64,000 nucleotides of DNA from Roseovarius sp. 217. GTDB taxonomy: Bacteria > Pseudomonadota > Alphaproteobacteria > Rhodobacterales > Rhodobacteraceae. The translations under genes and the position numbers were made by a program. Below, in pieces: positions 34,159-43,983 of the stretch. The notes beneath the pieces are model-generated. The model was not told the DNA's origin. It did no database searches and saw only the letters and a program-made list of their open reading frames with translations. The DNA lies in the NCBI RefSeq assembly GCF_000152845.1, contig NZ_CH902584.1, positions 3,761,562-3,825,561 on the forward strand, given 5' to 3'. Every line of letters begins with the position of its first letter. Position 1 is the first letter of the stretch.

Positions 34159-35146
34159 AGACCACCTCCAGCGATGCTTTGGGCGCTGCGTATTTGCCGC
34201 GCATATCCTCGTCTGTTGCAGGCACCAGAACGTAATCTCCGCCTGTGTCCTTGCTGTCGAAGAGCGCCAGAAGCCCATCCTGATCGAGCGGATTGGGGCG
34301 CACCGGCGGGGCGACCGAGACCGCCTCGGCCAGTTCGGCAAAGAGACTGCCCCATTGGCTCTCTGCTGTGCCAACGATCTGATAATTGGCGGATTTCTTG
34401 CGCAGGTCGTCATCCTGCGGGATCGCGGCCAGCACGGGGATATTGACGGATTTGGCAAAGGCCTGCGCCTCGCCGGAATGGTCATCCTTGTTGATCACCA
34501 GACCCGCGACACCGACATTGCCGCCCAGCTTGCGGAAATACTCAACCGCGGAGCAGACGTTGTTGGCGACATAGAGCGATTGCAAGTCGTTCGAGGCGAC
34601 AAGAATGACCTTTTGCGCCATGTCCCGCGCGATGGGCAGGCCAAAGCCGCCGCAGACCACATCGCCCAGAAAGTCCAGAAGGACGTAATCGAAATCCCAA
34701 TCGTGAAAGCCGAGTTTCTCCAGCAGCTCAAAGCCGTGGATGATCCCGCGCCCGCCACAGCCCCGGCCCACTTCTGGCCCGCCCAGCTCCATCGCAAAGA
34801 CGCCGCCGCGTTTGAAACAGACATCGCCGATCTTGACCGGCTCACCAGCCAGGTTCTTCTTGGCTGAGGTTTCGATGATTGTGGGGCAGGCCTTGCCGCC
34901 GAACAGCAGGCTGGTGGTGTCGGATTTTGGATCGCAGCCGATCAGCAGCACGCGCTTGCCCATTTCGGCCATCATATGGCTGAGGTTGGCGAGCGTGAAA
35001 CTCTTGCCGATGCCACCCTTGCCGTAGATCGCAATGATCTGCGTCTTGGACTTCGGCTCGGCTGTGATGATGTCCGCCAGGTCTTCATGCGCTTCATCAC
35101 GCAGCCGTTGGTCGAACTCTTTTAGGTTCGGCACGTCGTCTTTCAT
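34145..35146 (-). CDS. bchX: Chlorophyllide a reductase iron protein X
   Basis: NifH-like ATPase that feeds electrons to BchYZ. The 333-residue protein has [16 protein letters not shown] as P-loop (near 40-47), GCDPKSDTT as switch I, and cluster cysteines in GRGCGGRG and [10 protein letters not shown] chose ATG 35146, which overlaps the bchC stop as ATGA, over the longer frame to 35182. Confidence 0.97.
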   Translation of the reverse strand: MKDDVPNLKEFDQRLRDEAHEDLADIITAEPKSKTQIIAIYGKGGIGKSFTLANLSHMMAEMGKRVLLIGCDPKSDTTSLLFGGKACPTIIETSAKKNLAGEPVKIGDVCFKRGGVFAMELGGPEVGRGCGGRGIIHGFELLEKLGFHDWDFDYVLLDFLGDVVCGGFGLPIARDMAQKVILVASNDLQSLYVANNVCSAVEYFRKLGGNVGVAGLVINKDDHSGEAQAFAKSVNIPVLAAIPQDDDLRKKSANYQIVGTAESQWGSLFAELAEAVSVAPPVRPNPLDQDGLLALFDSKDTGGDYVLVPATDEDMRGKYAAPKASLEVVYDDA

Positions 35147-36084
35147 GCTGCGTCCTTCCAGTTGAGTATCATTTTGAGGCAATCTGGATCGCTGAAGGCG
35201 GTCCGATAAGCCTGCGTTGCGTCGCGAGATGTGGCCTGATGCGTGATCAGCCCAGCAAGGCTAAGCACACCCGATTCAACCAAAGCGCGGGTGGCGGTCA
35301 GGTCGTCATGCGCCCATTCGGCGGCAACGCGCAGGCGCGCCTCTTTCATGAAGGCCATCGGAAAGGCAAAGCTGAGCGCCTGCGGATAAAATCCCGCAAG
35401 CACCACCTCGCCCCCCTTGGCCAGCCGGCCAATCAGGGTATTGAGGATCGTGGGATCGCCAGAGGCGTCGTAAATGGCGCGGTAATCGCGGCGCGTGTCC
35501 GTATCGGGATGGATCACCGGATAGCCCTGTGCGCCCTTGCAACGATCCGCTTGGGTTTCCCAGACGGTGGGCGCAGGCGCACCGGCGGCAATCGTCAACC
35601 GTGCGAGCAAACGGCCCAGAACGCCGTGACCGACGATGAGATCCGGCACCGCCTTGTCCAGCCCCGCCATCGCATGGCGCGCTGTTGCTGCGAGCGCCAA
35701 TAGCGCGCCCTCGGCCCCGAAACCCGCATCGATTCGACAAACCCGCGAGGCCTTGGTCACGAGGCGCGCTGAGGCCCCACCAAAGAGACCAAACGCCCCT
35801 TCAAAACAATCGGCACCGGGCACGAACACATGATCGCCGGGTTTGTAGCCTGTGCCGGGGGCCGCCTCGACCACTTCGCCTGCGGCTTCGTAGCCGGGCA
35901 CCAGCGGATAGCCCATGCCGGGAAACGGCGGCATCTGGCCGGACCAAAAGAGTTTTTCGGTGCCGGTGGAAATGCCTGAATGGGTGACATCGACCACCAG
36001 ATCGCCCGCACCCGGCGCCTTGAGCATCAGGGTGTCAACCGAGAGGTCTTCGGGACCTCTGAGATGGACGGCGCGGGTTTCGAT
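35143..36084 (-). CDS. bchC: Bacteriochlorophyllide a dehydrogenase BchC, apparent AUC start
   Basis: A zinc-type medium-chain dehydrogenase that oxidises the 3-(1-hydroxyethyl) group to acetyl, completing bacteriochlorophyllide a. The conserved body starts [37 protein letters not shown]. The first canonical start in frame is ATG 36027, which would remove 19 residues matching the family N terminus ([13 protein letters not shown]). In that frame a TAG lies 12 nt upstream of the proposed start, and the codon at the expected position is ATC (36084-36082), 5 nt after a perfect AGGAGG. With ATC the protein has 313 residues, the usual length. First gene of bchC-bchX-bchY-bchZ-puf, with two PpsR boxes upstream. 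Confidence 0.93.
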   Translation of the reverse strand: METRAVHLRGPEDLSVDTLMLKAPGAGDLVVDVTHSGISTGTEKLFWSGQMPPFPGMGYPLVPGYEAAGEVVEAAPGTGYKPGDHVFVPGADCFEGAFGLFGGASARLVTKASRVCRIDAGFGAEGALLALAATARHAMAGLDKAVPDLIVGHGVLGRLLARLTIAAGAPAPTVWETQADRCKGAQGYPVIHPDTDTRRDYRAIYDASGDPTILNTLIGRLAKGGEVVLAGFYPQALSFAFPMAFMKEARLRVAAEWAHDDLTATRALVESGVLSLAGLITHQATSRDATQAYRTAFSDPDCLKMILNWKDAA

Positions 36085-36136
36085 GGTAGCCTCCTATCCG
36101 TTGCCTGACACTGTCAGATTTTGGATTCCTCTTCCT

Positions 36137-36154
36137 TGTAAGTGTAACCGGACA
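36137..36154. promoter_or_regulatory. PpsR box proximal to bchC
   Basis: TGTAAGTGTAACCGGACA, TGT-N12-ACA, 53 nt upstream of the bchC start codon. It pairs with 36163-36180 at 8-nt spacing, matching the classic CrtJ tandem arrangement at the R. capsulatus bchC promoter. Confidence 0.88.
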
Positions 36155-36162
36155 GGTCAATG

Positions 36163-36180
36163 TGTCAATCTTTCTTTACA
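36163..36180. promoter_or_regulatory. PpsR box distal to bchC
   Basis: TGTCAATCTTTCTTTACA, TGT-N12-ACA, between the crtF stop and bchC. It is the second half of the bchC tandem operator. Confidence 0.87.
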
Positions 36181-36198
36181 TGTATATTCACATTTCCG

Positions 36199-37332
36199 TC
36201 AGGCTGACTTGACACACGACAGCGCGCTGGCAACGAAAGGGCGCAGGCTGCGCGGTGTGTGGATCTGGTCAAATCCAGCGGCCCGGCAAAGCGCGGCGAT
36301 GCGCGCGGCCGAGCGTGCGCGTCCGGTGCCCATCGCCATGGTATAAAAGGCAAAATACACGTCACCCGCACGCTCTGGCCGTGCGCCACCGGCCATTGGT
36401 TCAGCCACAATCAGCCGTCCGCCGGGGGGCAAGGCGGCATGGATCTTGGCCAAGAGCGCCGTCACGGTGGCGTCGTCGTGATCGTAAAGCACCCGAATGA
36501 GTGAGATTGTATCCGCGCCCATGGGCAGGGACTCTGTGCGAAACGAGCCGGGAACGAGTGTCAACCGCGCGCTCAACCCAGCCTGTGCCAAACGGGCGCG
36601 CGCGGAGGGGATCACCTCGGGGAGATCGAAGAGCGTGAGGCTCAGCCTGGGGTAACGCGCGGCGACCGCGCCCAGAAACGCGCCGCTGCCGCCGCCGATA
36701 TCCAGCAGGTGACGCGTGTCCTTGAACGGGATCATCCGCAGCACATCCTGCGCCACAAGTCCCTGAGATTGCGCCATGAGGTCCGAATAGCGATGGGCGA
36801 CCTCCGGCTCCATTTCTGCGGCCGCGCCAAAGACATAGGGCCAGAAACGGGCCAATTCCGTCTCGCCCTGCCCGCGCAAGAGGGCGACGGGATCTGCCAT
36901 GTCAGCGTAGAAGGCGTGATGATGGCGAATCATCGCTTCAAGCCCCGGCACCCCGAGAATGGCCGCACCTTTGCGGGCCAGAGCATAGCGCCCGTCACGG
37001 CGACGTTTGAGGAGATGAAGAGCCGCGCCCGCCTGAAGCAGAATCGTCATGCGATCTTCGGGCACACCCGTGCGTCGCGCCAGACCGGCGGGGTCCTGCG
37101 GTCCATCGGCGAGACGATGCAAAAGCTCCAGCTCGACCAGCGCCGATAGCACCTGCGACTGCACAAACCCTTGGACGATATCGAAAATCTCGGCCCCGTC
37201 GCGCCGCGCAATGCCACGTGTCAAGGGGAAGCCGCTGGCCCAATGCTGAAAGCGTGGATTTGAGATCAGGCGCGTGAGCCAGCCGCCACGCCTCTGCGGG
37301 CGACGCTCTGTCAGGTCGCCTGCCACAGTCAT
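36199..37332 (-). CDS. crtF: Demethylspheroidene O-methyltransferase CrtF
   Basis: SAM-dependent enzyme that methylates the C-1 hydroxyl of hydroxyspheroidene-type carotenoids. The 377-residue protein has an N-terminal winged-helix dimerisation region (about 45-120) and a methyltransferase domain with [17 protein letters not shown] as motif I. It lies 4 nt after the crtE stop and likely shares its promoter. Confidence 0.93.
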   Translation of the reverse strand: MTVAGDLTERRPQRRGGWLTRLISNPRFQHWASGFPLTRGIARRDGAEIFDIVQGFVQSQVLSALVELELLHRLADGPQDPAGLARRTGVPEDRMTILLQAGAALHLLKRRRDGRYALARKGAAILGVPGLEAMIRHHHAFYADMADPVALLRGQGETELARFWPYVFGAAAEMEPEVAHRYSDLMAQSQGLVAQDVLRMIPFKDTRHLLDIGGGSGAFLGAVAARYPRLSLTLFDLPEVIPSARARLAQAGLSARLTLVPGSFRTESLPMGADTISLIRVLYDHDDATVTALLAKIHAALPPGGRLIVAEPMAGGARPERAGDVYFAFYTMAMGTGRARSAARIAALCRAAGFDQIHTPRSLRPFVASALSCVKSA

Positions 37333-37336
37333 GCGG

Positions 37337-38212
37337 TCAGGCCCGCATGCGCGCGGGCAGAACAGAAATGATCCGCTCGGCCTGCATCTGTACCATCTTG
37401 GCCAGACGCGCCTCGCCGGGGCAGGACGGGATCGAGGAAATCGCCCCCGCCAGAATATCCTTGAGCCGCGTTACGGCCCCGGGCACGCCGAGTTCGGCCA
37501 CCGCATTGGGACGCCCGTGCAGATCGTCCTGCCCCACCGGCTTGCCCAGGGTCTCGGCATCCAAGAGTGCATCGCGCAAGTCGTCGGCCACCTGAAACGC
37601 GGCACCGATGCGCGCGCCAAGCTCATACCACGGTTCGGGCTCATGCCCCGCCGCGATGGCCCCCATCTGGGTTGCGGCGATAAAGAGCGCGCCGGTTTTG
37701 GAGCGGTGATAGGCCTCGAGATCGACCTTTGGTTCGCTCTCCCAGCCCTGACCAGCACAGATGCCATTGGGCATGCCGCTGCGTCGGGCAAGGGCAAGGA
37801 TCAACGCCGTGGCGCGGCCGGCATCGTGATGGGCCACGCGGGCGAGAATTTCAAAGGACATGATGATCAGCGCATCGCCGGTCAGCACGGCCAGCGGTTC
37901 GGAATAGGCGCGATGCACCGAAGCCTTGCCGCGTCGCAGATCGGCATCGTCGAAACAGGGCAGATCATCATGCACAAGGCTTGCGCAATGCATGATCTCC
38001 AGTGCTGCGGCGGCGGCATCGCTGAGGTCGGGCCGGTCATCGCCACAGGCCATTGCCACAGACATGAGAATCGTCGGGCGGATGCGCGCGCCCCCGGGGC
38101 TTGTCGCGTAATCAAGGGCGTCGGCCAGCCGTGCCGGGGTCTGCCCCGCCTGCCCCCGCGCAATCGCCTGCGCAATGGCCGCCTCAATGCGGGTCTCGAT
38201 GGGCATGGCCAC
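37337..38212 (-). CDS. crtE: Geranylgeranyl diphosphate synthase CrtE
   Basis: Chain-elongating trans-prenyltransferase giving GGPP for carotenoids and the pigment tail. The 291-residue protein has the first Asp-rich motif in [13 protein letters not shown] and the second in [23 protein letters not shown] precedes the ATG. Two PpsR boxes lie between it and divergent crtD. Confidence 0.96.
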   Translation of the reverse strand: MAMPIETRIEAAIAQAIARGQAGQTPARLADALDYATSPGGARIRPTILMSVAMACGDDRPDLSDAAAAALEIMHCASLVHDDLPCFDDADLRRGKASVHRAYSEPLAVLTGDALIIMSFEILARVAHHDAGRATALILALARRSGMPNGICAGQGWESEPKVDLEAYHRSKTGALFIAATQMGAIAAGHEPEPWYELGARIGAAFQVADDLRDALLDAETLGKPVGQDDLHGRPNAVAELGVPGAVTRLKDILAGAISSIPSCPGEARLAKMVQMQAERIISVLPARMRA

Positions 38213-38226
38213 TCCTTTTTGCCGAT

Positions 38227-38244
38227 TGTATCACAAATCTGACA
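38227..38244. promoter_or_regulatory. PpsR box near crtE
   Basis: TGTATCACAAATCTGACA, TGT-N12-ACA, 14 nt upstream of the crtE start codon in the 86-nt crtE/crtD intergenic region. Forms a 7-nt-spaced tandem with 38252-38269. Confidence 0.85.
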
Positions 38245-38251
38245 CATCATG

Positions 38252-38269
38252 TGTAAATCATACTGGACA
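38252..38269. promoter_or_regulatory. PpsR box near crtD
   Basis: TGTAAATCATACTGGACA, TGT-N12-ACA, 29 nt upstream of the crtD start. Could repress both divergent transcripts. Confidence 0.85.
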
Positions 38270-38298
38270 CATTGCGCGCATGAGTCAACAATCGCATT

Positions 38299-39849
38299 AT
38301 GAAGTCAGACACCCCTCTTTCAGACGCGCGCACCCGAGTCGTAGTCGTCGGTGCCGGGATCGCGGGGCTGGCTGCTGCTGTGCGGCTGGCGCATGCCGGC
38401 CTGCCGGCTATGGTGCTGGAACGCCACGCCGGTCCGGGCGGCAAGATGCGCGCCCTGCCCTCGGCGGCCGGGCCGGTCGATGCGGGGCCAACTGTTTTGA
38501 CCCTGCGCGGCGTCTTTGACGCGCTCTTTGCCAGTATCGGCGAGCGCCTTGAGGATCACATTGACCTTGTTCCGCAAGAGATTCTTGCGCGGCATTTCTG
38601 GCCGGATGGCAGCATGCTCGACCTCTTTGCCGATGAGACGCGAAGTTGCGCAGCAATCCATGCCTTTGCGGGAGCGCGGGCCGCGCGGCAGTTTACCGAA
38701 TTCTCCAAGCGCGCCCGCCGCCTCTTCACGGCCTTTGACGGGCCGATGATGCAGGCGGCCGCGCCCTCTCCGCTTGCCCTGAGCGCCGTTGTTGCGCGAC
38801 AACCGACGCTGATCCGCGCCATGGCGCCGCTGTCCACACTGGCGCAGAGCCTTGCGCGGCACTTTGACGACCCACGTCTGGCACAGCTCTTTGGGCGCTA
38901 TGCGACCTATGTCGGCGGGTCGCCCTATCACTCCCCAGCCCTTCTGTCATTGATCTGGCAAGCCGAGGCGGCGGGGGTCTGGGTGGTGCGGGGCGGCATG
39001 CACCGGCTGGCGCAAAGTCTGATGGATTTGGCGCGCGCGCGCGGGGCCGAGTTCCGCTTTCAGGCGCATGTCGCGCGGATTGATACGCACGCGGGGGGCG
39101 CGACCGGCGTCACCCTTGCCGATGGCACGCATATTCCTGCGGCGCATGTGGTGTTCAACGGCGATCCGCGCGCTTTGGCCTCGGGGGCGCTTGGGCCCGA
39201 CCTGTCTCATATTGCCCCGCAAACACTCAGGAGCGCGCGCAGCCTCTCGGCTCAGGTCTGGGCCTTTGCCGCCACGCCCTCGGGCGTTGATCTGGCGCAT
39301 CACAATGTGTTCTTTGCCGCCGATCCTAGGTCCGAATTTGACGACCTGCGCACCGGGCGCTGCCCGCGTGATCCCACGGTCTATATCTGTGCGCAGGATC
39401 GTGGACTGCTCGAGCCGCCCCCAACGCGGGAGCGGTTCGAGATCATTCTGAATGCTCCGCCGCTCGACGGCCTCACCCAAGCAGCCGAGGATTTTGCCTC
39501 ATGTTACACCCGAACCTTTCAGACCCTCGCGGGTTTTGGTCTGCGCTTCAATCCCTTGCCGGGCGAGGGGGCGCTGACGACGCCGGCGCGGTTCGACCGG
39601 ATGTTCCCAGCCTCGCTCGGATCGCTCTACGGGCAGAGCCCGCAGGGGATGATGGCGGCCTTTCAGCGCCCGGTGGCGCGGACGCGGGTGACGGGCCTCT
39701 ATCTGGTGGGGGGTGGGGCGCATCCGGGGGCGGGCGTGCCCATGGCCACGCTCTCCGCCCGGCACGCGGCCGAGGCGATATTGAGCGACCGAATTTCAAT
39801 CTCGACATCCCCAGCATTGGCTACGCCTGGTGGTATATCGACGGCCTGA
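38299..39849 (+). CDS. crtD: Methoxyneurosporene dehydrogenase CrtD
   Basis: FAD-dependent desaturase that introduces the C3,4 double bond after hydration and methylation in the spheroidene pathway. The 516-residue protein has the dinucleotide motif VVVVGAGIAGLAAAVRLA (residues 13-30) and the C-terminal FAD-binding TGLYLVGGGAHPGAGVPMA typical of CrtI/CrtD enzymes. No clear Shine-Dalgarno precedes ATG 38299. Its last 70 nt overlap crtC in another frame, producing a C-terminal tail read from crtC coding sequence. Called CrtD rather than CrtI because crtC follows and crtI is elsewhere. Confidence 0.93.
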   Translation: MKSDTPLSDARTRVVVVGAGIAGLAAAVRLAHAGLPAMVLERHAGPGGKMRALPSAAGPVDAGPTVLTLRGVFDALFASIGERLEDHIDLVPQEILARHFWPDGSMLDLFADETRSCAAIHAFAGARAARQFTEFSKRARRLFTAFDGPMMQAAAPSPLALSAVVARQPTLIRAMAPLSTLAQSLARHFDDPRLAQLFGRYATYVGGSPYHSPALLSLIWQAEAAGVWVVRGGMHRLAQSLMDLARARGAEFRFQAHVARIDTHAGGATGVTLADGTHIPAAHVVFNGDPRALASGALGPDLSHIAPQTLRSARSLSAQVWAFAATPSGVDLAHHNVFFAADPRSEFDDLRTGRCPRDPTVYICAQDRGLLEPPPTRERFEIILNAPPLDGLTQAAEDFASCYTRTFQTLAGFGLRFNPLPGEGALTTPARFDRMFPASLGSLYGQSPQGMMAAFQRPVARTRVTGLYLVGGGAHPGAGVPMATLSARHAAEAILSDRISISTSPALATPGGISTA

Positions 39850-40718
39850 GCGACGATGGCCGCCGTGCGGTCAGCGTCATTGCCTTCATCGGATCGGTAT
39901 TCTCGCCATGGTATGCCTGGTCAGGCCGCAAGAACCCGGCCAACCATGTCTGCATCAACGTGGCCACCTATGGGCAAGGGGGGCGGTTCACGATGACCGA
40001 CCGAGGCACGTCTGCTTTGCGCCAGACAGAGGATTGCCTGACGGTGGGGCCATCCTCGATGCGTTGGCAGGACGGGCAGTTGATCATTGAGATCAACGAG
40101 ATTTCATCGCCGCCCGTCATCAGCCGCGTGCGCGGACGTATTACCGTGACGCCGACGGCGTTGACGGGGGTAGAGTTACCGCTGACCCCCGAAGGTACAC
40201 ATATCTGGCGGCCCTTTGGCCCCACCTCGACCATCGAGGTCGATCTCGACGCGCCCGGATGGCAGTGGCAGGGGCACGGCTATTTCGACGCCAACTTTGG
40301 CACGCGCGCGCTGGAACAGGATTTTCGCTATTGGACCTGGGGGCGGTATCCGGCGCGGGGTGGATCGACCTGTTTCTACGATGCGGTTCGGATGGATGGA
40401 TCAGAACTGGCGATGGCCGTGCATTTTGATGCAGCAGGCAACGCGGAAACCATTCCTCTGCCACCCAAGGTGGCGATGCGCCGGAGTCTCTGGATGGTGG
40501 CGCGCGACACCCGTGCCGACGCTGGCTATCAGCCCAAGCAGGTCAAGCCGATGCTCGATGCGCCGTTCTACAGCCGTTCGGCGGTGCGCACGCGGTTGGA
40601 CGGTGAGGAAACCGTGGGGGTGCATGAAGCCTTGGACCTGACGCGGTTTCGTGCCGGTGTGCTCAAGCCGATGCTCGCCGTGCGCGTGCCGCGCCGATCA
40701 CGGTGGCGGTTTGAATAG
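39780..40718 (+). CDS. crtC: Carotenoid 1,2-hydratase CrtC, no canonical start codon
   Basis: Adds water across the C1,2 double bond of neurosporene-type carotenoids. The product contains GYAWWYIDGLSDDG, SVIAFIGSVFSPWYAWSGR and FDANFGTRALEQDFRYWTWGR, the hydroxyneurosporene synthase core. In this frame there is no ATG, GTG or TTG between 39504 and the conserved core: ATG 39501 would add 93 unrelated residues inside crtD, and the next canonical codon (GTG 39960) is well inside the core. I place the start at ATT 39780 (IERPNFN), four bases after GAGG; this is a proposal. Length would be 312 residues. Confidence 0.9.
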   Translation: MERPNFNLDIPSIGYAWWYIDGLSDDGRRAVSVIAFIGSVFSPWYAWSGRKNPANHVCINVATYGQGGRFTMTDRGTSALRQTEDCLTVGPSSMRWQDGQLIIEINEISSPPVISRVRGRITVTPTALTGVELPLTPEGTHIWRPFGPTSTIEVDLDAPGWQWQGHGYFDANFGTRALEQDFRYWTWGRYPARGGSTCFYDAVRMDGSELAMAVHFDAAGNAETIPLPPKVAMRRSLWMVARDTRADAGYQPKQVKPMLDAPFYSRSAVRTRLDGEETVGVHEALDLTRFRAGVLKPMLAVRVPRRSRWRFE

Positions 40719-40813
40719 AGACGGGAAACTGAGCCAAGATGACAGTGCTCGAGGTCAGAGGGACCGCGTGGTTAAACCGCAATCAAGGTCCGCTCAAGAC
40801 CAATCGCCGCCGC

Positions 40814-41275
40814 CTAGCGCACCGCATCCGGGTTGAGCCGCAGCACCGAGAGGTTGAGCAGCCCCGCCACGCTGACCCATGTGAGATAGGGCACAAAGAG
40901 CAGCCCGGCGATCCAATCCACGGACCAGAGCGCCACCAACGTTGTCGCCACCGAGACCCAAAGGGCGCAGAGCACGATCAGCCCCAACCGCATCCGCCGC
41001 AGGCCAAAGAAGACCGGCGTCCACAGCCCGTTGAGTGCGATTTGCAAGGACCAGAGCGCCATCGCAATCCCGTTGCCGGGGCTGACCGCCACGCGTGCGC
41101 CCGCCGCCGCCATGCAGATATAGAGGGTGGTCCATGCCACGGGAAAGAGCCAGTTGGGCGGCGTCCACCACGGCTTTTTCAGGCGCGCATACCAGTCACC
41201 CGGCGGAAACAACCCGCCGGTCGACCCTGCCGCAAAGCAGGCTGCCAGAAAAATTCCGAAGGTGATCCATATCAT
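40814..41275 (-). CDS. tspO: TspO/MBR family tryptophan-rich sensory protein (CrtK)
   Basis: A 153-residue outer-membrane-type five-helix protein rich in Trp, with PWWTPPNWLFPVAWTTLYI (35-53) as the family signature. In Rhodobacter sphaeroides TspO dampens photosynthesis gene expression under oxygen, probably through tetrapyrrole handling. It follows crtB with an ATGA overlap and is last in crtI-crtB-tspO. The 95-nt gap to convergent crtC shows nothing definite. Confidence 0.94.
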   Translation of the reverse strand: MIWITFGIFLAACFAAGSTGGLFPPGDWYARLKKPWWTPPNWLFPVAWTTLYICMAAAGARVAVSPGNGIAMALWSLQIALNGLWTPVFFGLRRMRLGLIVLCALWVSVATTLVALWSVDWIAGLLFVPYLTWVSVAGLLNLSVLRLNPDAVR

Positions 41276-42321
41276 GCAGTCTCTCTAACCTGCCCGACAT
41301 CGCGGCTCAACCCTGTCTCGCGCTCGATATCCTGCGCCTTGAGGCGGGCCAGCGCCTCGTAAAGCGTATCGCTCCAGTCGGCGGCACGGGGGGCGTCCTG
41401 AGCGGCGGCGCGCACCAGAAACTCGGTTTCAGGCAGGGATTTGGCGTAGATCATGGGGGAGTGGGGCAGGATCACCGTGCCGCCCGCCCGCAGCATGGCC
41501 AGCATGAGCCAGCCCAGTTTCTGCCGACCATTGGTGCGGGCGCGCCGGGTGATGCTGTCATAGCCACCGGCCCGCACCCGCCCGCCAATTCCGGCGTAGA
41601 TGAAGCGGGCGGCAAAGATGCCCGGCCGTGCCGCGAGCGGAAGCGCAGCAATCCCGGATTCAGAGCGGTTATAGAGCGCGTCGGCCTCGTGCAGGAGTTT
41701 GCGCACCATGCGACGGTTCTCGGGGGTTGCCGTTGTGCTGTGCAGGAAGTCGTCGGGCGTCATGCCTGCCTCGGAGAGCCAGTCGAGCGGCAGATAAAGC
41801 CGCCCCTCGCGCGCGTCTTCGCCGACATCGCGGGCAATATTGGTGAGTTGCATGGCAACGCCCAGATCGCAGGCCCGTGCCAGCGCATCACGGTCGCGCA
41901 CCCGCATCAGCACGCACATCATTGCGCCCACGGCAGAGGCCACGCGCGCCGCATAGGCCCGCAGCTCGGACAGGGTTGCATAGCGCCGCCCTTCGGCATC
42001 CCAAGCCAAGCCCTCGAGCAGCGCATCCGGCAGGGCGCGCGGCATGTCGAACCCCTCGATGATGGCGGCAAAGGCGCGGTCGGCGGGGGCATTGCGGGGC
42101 CGCCCCGCATAGGCGAGATCCAGCCGTTCGTGCAGCGACAGGACCGCCGCCGCCTTTTCGCGGTTTTCGTCCACGGCGTCATCGGCCAGACGGCAAAAGG
42201 CATAGAGCGCCAAGGCCGGATCGCGGACCCGGCGCGGCAAGAGTTTGGAGGCGGCGTGAAAAGAACGTGACCCGTGGCGGATCGCCTCGGTGCAATGCGC
42301 CAGATCATGCGGGTCAATCAT
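41272..42321 (-). CDS. crtB: Phytoene synthase CrtB
   Basis: Head-to-head condensation of two GGPP to phytoene, the committed carotenoid step. The 349-residue protein has the two Asp-rich motifs, LADDAVDENREK and QLTNIARDVGEDAREGRLYLP. ATGA overlaps join it to crtI upstream and tspO downstream. Confidence 0.96.
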   Translation of the reverse strand: MIDPHDLAHCTEAIRHGSRSFHAASKLLPRRVRDPALALYAFCRLADDAVDENREKAAAVLSLHERLDLAYAGRPRNAPADRAFAAIIEGFDMPRALPDALLEGLAWDAEGRRYATLSELRAYAARVASAVGAMMCVLMRVRDRDALARACDLGVAMQLTNIARDVGEDAREGRLYLPLDWLSEAGMTPDDFLHSTTATPENRRMVRKLLHEADALYNRSESGIAALPLAARPGIFAARFIYAGIGGRVRAGGYDSITRRARTNGRQKLGWLMLAMLRAGGTVILPHSPMIYAKSLPETEFLVRAAAQDAPRAADWSDTLYEALARLKAQDIERETGLSRDVGQVRETA

Positions 42322-43874
42322 CGCTCTACCCCCACGGGCACCGCATCGGGCACCAATTGCGCCAGCACTTCGGCGCTGGAAATCACCCCCGGCAAGCCCG
42401 CGCCCGGATGGGTGCCTGCCCCGACAAGGTAGAGGCCGCGCGCCTCTTCGCTGACGTTATGGGGGCGGAACCACGCGCTTTGCAGGATGCGCGGCTCGAT
42501 GGAAAATCCGGTGCCATAGGGGCTGAGATAGCGGTCGCGAAAGGTTTCGGGGGTGAAGACCTCGGACGCGGTCAGATACGCGCCCAACCCCGGAAGCAAT
42601 TGATCTTCGAGCACCTTTTGCACCTTTTGGCGATAGGGTTCGGCCTCGGCGGCCCAATCTACCGGATCGGCATGGCCCAGATGAGGCACCGGGCTGAGCG
42701 CGTAAAACGTGTCCCCCCCCGCAGGGGCAACACCCGGATCGGTGACCGAGGGGCGATGCACATAGAGGCTCATGTCCTCGGACAGAATGCCACGCCGGAA
42801 GATGTCGCGAACCAGCCCTTTGTAACGGGGGCCGTTGAGAATGGTGTGATGGCCCGCATCCGGCCACATCTCGCGCGTGCCTTGGGTGCCGAAATACCAA
42901 ACAAAGAGGCTCATCGACCAGCGCGAGCGTTTGAGCCGTGCCGGTGTCCAGCGCCGTTTCGTGTGATTGCGCAACAGGTGGTCATAGGTGTGCCCGGCAT
43001 CGGCATTGGAGACGACGATATCGGCGTTGATCGCCTCACCACCCAACAGCTTGACGCCCGTTGCATGGCTCTTGGTGATGACGATCTCATCGACCTCGGC
43101 CCCCTGCCGGATCAGACCGCCCTGCCCCTCGATCACCCGGACCATGGCGCGGGCGATGGCATCGACACCGCCGATGGCGTAATGCACGCCAAAGGCCGCC
43201 TCCAGATGGCTGACGAGCGCATACATGGACGTCACGTTGAAGGGATCACCGCCGATAAAGAGCGGATGGAACGACAGCGCCATGCGCAGGCGTTCATCCT
43301 TCATCCGCCCCGCCGCATGGGCATAGACCGAGCGGTCGGCCCGCAGCCACGCGAATTTCGGCAAGACCTTGATCAGGTCTACCAGACGGTGCATGGACCT
43401 GCGCCCCAGATCCTCGAAGCCGAACCAATAGCGCGTCTCGCTGTCCTTGACGAAGCGATCATAGCCCGCCAAGTCGCCGGGCGACAGGCGCGAGACCTCA
43501 GCGCGCATCGCCTCCCGGTCCTGACGCGCCGTAAAGGTGCTGCCATCCGGCCAGCGGATTTCGTAGAAAGGATCGAGCGCGCGCAGATCGACATCGGTAT
43601 CGAAATCGCGCCCGCAGGCCGCCCACAACTCGCGAAAGAGCTGCGGTACAGTGACAATTGTCGGCCCCAGATCAAAGCGGTGACCGTCCTTGGTGATGCT
43701 GGAGCCGCGACCGCCGGGGCTGTCAAGGCGGTCCAGAACTGTCACGCGGTATCCTTTGGCCCCCAGTCGCATCGCAGAGGCCAACCCCCCGAGCCCGGCC
43801 CCAATGACCACTGCATGCGGGGCATCGGCGCGTGTGGCCTGTTCCATCAGGCGCGGATCGACTCTTGTCAACAT
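42318..43874 (-). CDS. crtI: Phytoene desaturase CrtI
   Basis: FAD-dependent desaturase converting phytoene to neurosporene or lycopene. The 518-residue protein has VVIGAGLGGLASAMRLGAKG (residues 22-41) and the CrtI C-terminal GLYLVGAGTHPGAGLPGV. The ATG at 43874 lies 16 nt from a PpsR box and lacks an obvious Shine-Dalgarno; ATG 43847 (MEQATRAD) is an alternative. It is divergent from crtA. Confidence 0.96.
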   Translation of the reverse strand: MLTRVDPRLMEQATRADAPHAVVIGAGLGGLASAMRLGAKGYRVTVLDRLDSPGGRGSSITKDGHRFDLGPTIVTVPQLFRELWAACGRDFDTDVDLRALDPFYEIRWPDGSTFTARQDREAMRAEVSRLSPGDLAGYDRFVKDSETRYWFGFEDLGRRSMHRLVDLIKVLPKFAWLRADRSVYAHAAGRMKDERLRMALSFHPLFIGGDPFNVTSMYALVSHLEAAFGVHYAIGGVDAIARAMVRVIEGQGGLIRQGAEVDEIVITKSHATGVKLLGGEAINADIVVSNADAGHTYDHLLRNHTKRRWTPARLKRSRWSMSLFVWYFGTQGTREMWPDAGHHTILNGPRYKGLVRDIFRRGILSEDMSLYVHRPSVTDPGVAPAGGDTFYALSPVPHLGHADPVDWAAEAEPYRQKVQKVLEDQLLPGLGAYLTASEVFTPETFRDRYLSPYGTGFSIEPRILQSAWFRPHNVSEEARGLYLVGAGTHPGAGLPGVISSAEVLAQLVPDAVPVGVER

Positions 43875-43890
43875 AAGATGACCCTACATG

Positions 43891-43908
43891 TGTCTAGTTT
43901 AATTGACA
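43891..43908. promoter_or_regulatory. PpsR box near crtI
   Basis: TGTCTAGTTTAATTGACA, a full TGTC-N10-GACA match, just upstream of crtI. Confidence 0.9.
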
Positions 43909-43945
43909 ATCATTTCTCGCGCCTCTTTTCTTGTGCGTCAAACCG

Positions 43946-43963
43946 TGTCAGACTTATCTGACA
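43946..43963. promoter_or_regulatory. PpsR box near crtA
   Basis: TGTCAGACTTATCTGACA, a full TGTC-N10-GACA match, ending 20 nt before the proposed crtA start. Separated from the crtI box by 37 nt. Confidence 0.9.
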
Positions 43964-43983
43964 GCCCGGAAAGGAGCGGTGCC

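Noticed and set aside
39501..39779. Use of ATG 39501 as the crtC start.
   Set aside because: It would add 93 Gly/Ala-rich residues encoded inside crtD with no family match.
40719..40813. Possible bidirectional terminator between crtC and tspO.
   Set aside because: Only a short imperfect inverted repeat (GGACC...GGTCC), with no T-run on either strand.
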